30,402 bases of DNA from Sperchopsis tessellata (lineage: Eukaryota > Arthropoda > Insecta > Coleoptera > Hydrophilidae), in assembly GCA_033557685.1 (NCBI GenBank), contig JAWQRN010000387.1, positions 1 to 30,402 of the forward strand, in the 5' to 3' direction. Below the pieces are notes generated by a model. It saw only the letters and a program-made list of their open reading frames with translations. It searched no databases and had not been told where the DNA came from. A program made the position numbers and the translations under genes. Shown piece by piece: positions 29,794 through 30,402 of this stretch. How positions within the stretch are numbered: the stretch's first letter is position 1; each line of letters opens with the position of its first letter.

Positions 29794-30214
29794 TTTCACC
29801 TGAAAATATTTATAAACGTAGACAGCAAATTATTGTACTAGAATCATCCAGTTAAAAAATTGTACCGAAATATCACTTATTTGATTGCACTGTTTTATAT
29901 TCGGTATGTATTATAAAATACTTAATTAATTTACGCCCCACATATGCTTAAAATTAAAGAATTTTAACCATTAATAGGTGAACACTAAGCAGTTTTACCC
30001 TTAACTCTCCATTGGATATCTAAACAGGAACAAAAATCTAAGATTACTGAAATTTATCAACAATTACGATATTTTATTGCGATATGATCAAAAATTAAAT
30101 CCCATAAATCAAAATTTGGAATATTCCTATATGCAGGGTCCTGTTCGGTCAGTACTAGTTTACCAGCCGAATATGTTTCGAGAATGCGTCATTATCCCTA
30201 AATATTAATCTTTA
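29794..30214. other. AT-rich spacer
   Basis: No gene, element end or poly(A) tract is identified. If the upstream segment is a retrocopy, its 3' UTR may extend into this DNA. Confidence 0.35.
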
Positions 30215-30370
30215 TTTCTACTTCGTTTACCTAGCTTTATGTAAAGCCGTTTCCTTAAGCGAGTTTTCCTTTTGTCACTTTAAAAACCGCTCAAAAATAC
30301 TGCCATAATGTCGCTATGTCTACGTATGCACAATAACACTCTGTTGGTTTTATCCCCGCAAGTTGTTTTA
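30215..30370 (+). repeat. Interspersed repeat family A/B, copy at right end
   Basis: CGCTCAAAAATACTGCCATA, CTACGTATGCACAATAACAC with TCTGTTGGTTTTATCCCCGC and AAG follow the block order of the copy at 12.24 kb (GCGCGAAAATACTGACGTAA, then AATAATAGCAATCTGTTAGA with CCCTGCAAG). It is diverged. The right part may extend beyond the window. Confidence 0.5.
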
Positions 30371-30381
30371 TGGTGTTTTTA

Positions 30382-30402
30382 ATTAATATATATATATATA
30401 TA
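30382..30402. repeat. (TA)n microsatellite at the window edge
   Basis: About ten TA units run to the end of the window. Confidence 0.9.

Noticed and set aside
1..30402. A new multi-gene system
   Set aside because: All multi-domain coding belongs to known retroelement or transposon classes in decayed form. The remaining candidates are single short segments that do not form a coherent set.

Overview
This window looks like AT-rich nuclear DNA from an arthropod, most likely an insect. The evidence is a tRNA-derived SINE, Tc1/mariner and hAT relics, I-, Jockey- and RTE-like non-LTR fragments and Ty3/gypsy debris, all with arthropod-type protein motifs. There are no operons, ribosome binding sites or dense gene packing. 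No complete host gene was found. The species cannot be named from the sequence alone.

Layout. 1-2800 is non-coding and carries two direct copies of an unknown repeat (1-172 and 2428-2604), a perfect 34-bp duplication and pieces of a second repeat family. 2809-3713 is a mariner-like element with matching terminal inverted repeats and a transposase whose catalytic middle is deleted. 4158-4453 is a tRNA-derived SINE. 4463-9400 is mostly featureless except a CpG-dense patch at about 8040-8420. 9418-11350 is a Ty3/gypsy remnant (gag, then a deletion, then integrase, then the 3' LTR), with a diverged second LTR at about 12555-12830. Copies of the second repeat family lie at 12.0-13.4 kb. 15515-16310 (minus) is an RTE-type reverse transcriptase relic. 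16547-17088 is a 542-bp hAT-like MITE with an exact 8-bp target duplication and seven 23-bp palindromic repeats inside. 19714-22908 (minus) is a long degenerate I-clade element with endonuclease, RT and RNase H. Directly upstream of it is a Ty3/gypsy-type gag relic (24040 to about 22970, minus). 25840-26182 (plus) and 26183-28425 (minus) are RT-bearing relics of two further non-LTR elements that abut tail to tail. 28422-29076 (plus) is a second, inverted copy of the same gag. In one reading frame it runs into a tyrosine-motif-rich segment (to about 29793) that does not look like retrotransposon protein.

Three short segments may be host exons: a lipocalin-like exon on the minus strand (25130-25290), an open segment behind a splice acceptor on the plus strand (14684-14831), and another on the minus strand (17433-17608). 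None is proven.

Nearly every mobile-element open frame carries stops, frameshifts or deletions, so the window reads as an old insertion and decay zone in gene-poor DNA. I found no convincing undescribed multi-gene system. The most unusual items are the gag/tyrosine-tail chimera near the right end and the structured hAT-like MITE.
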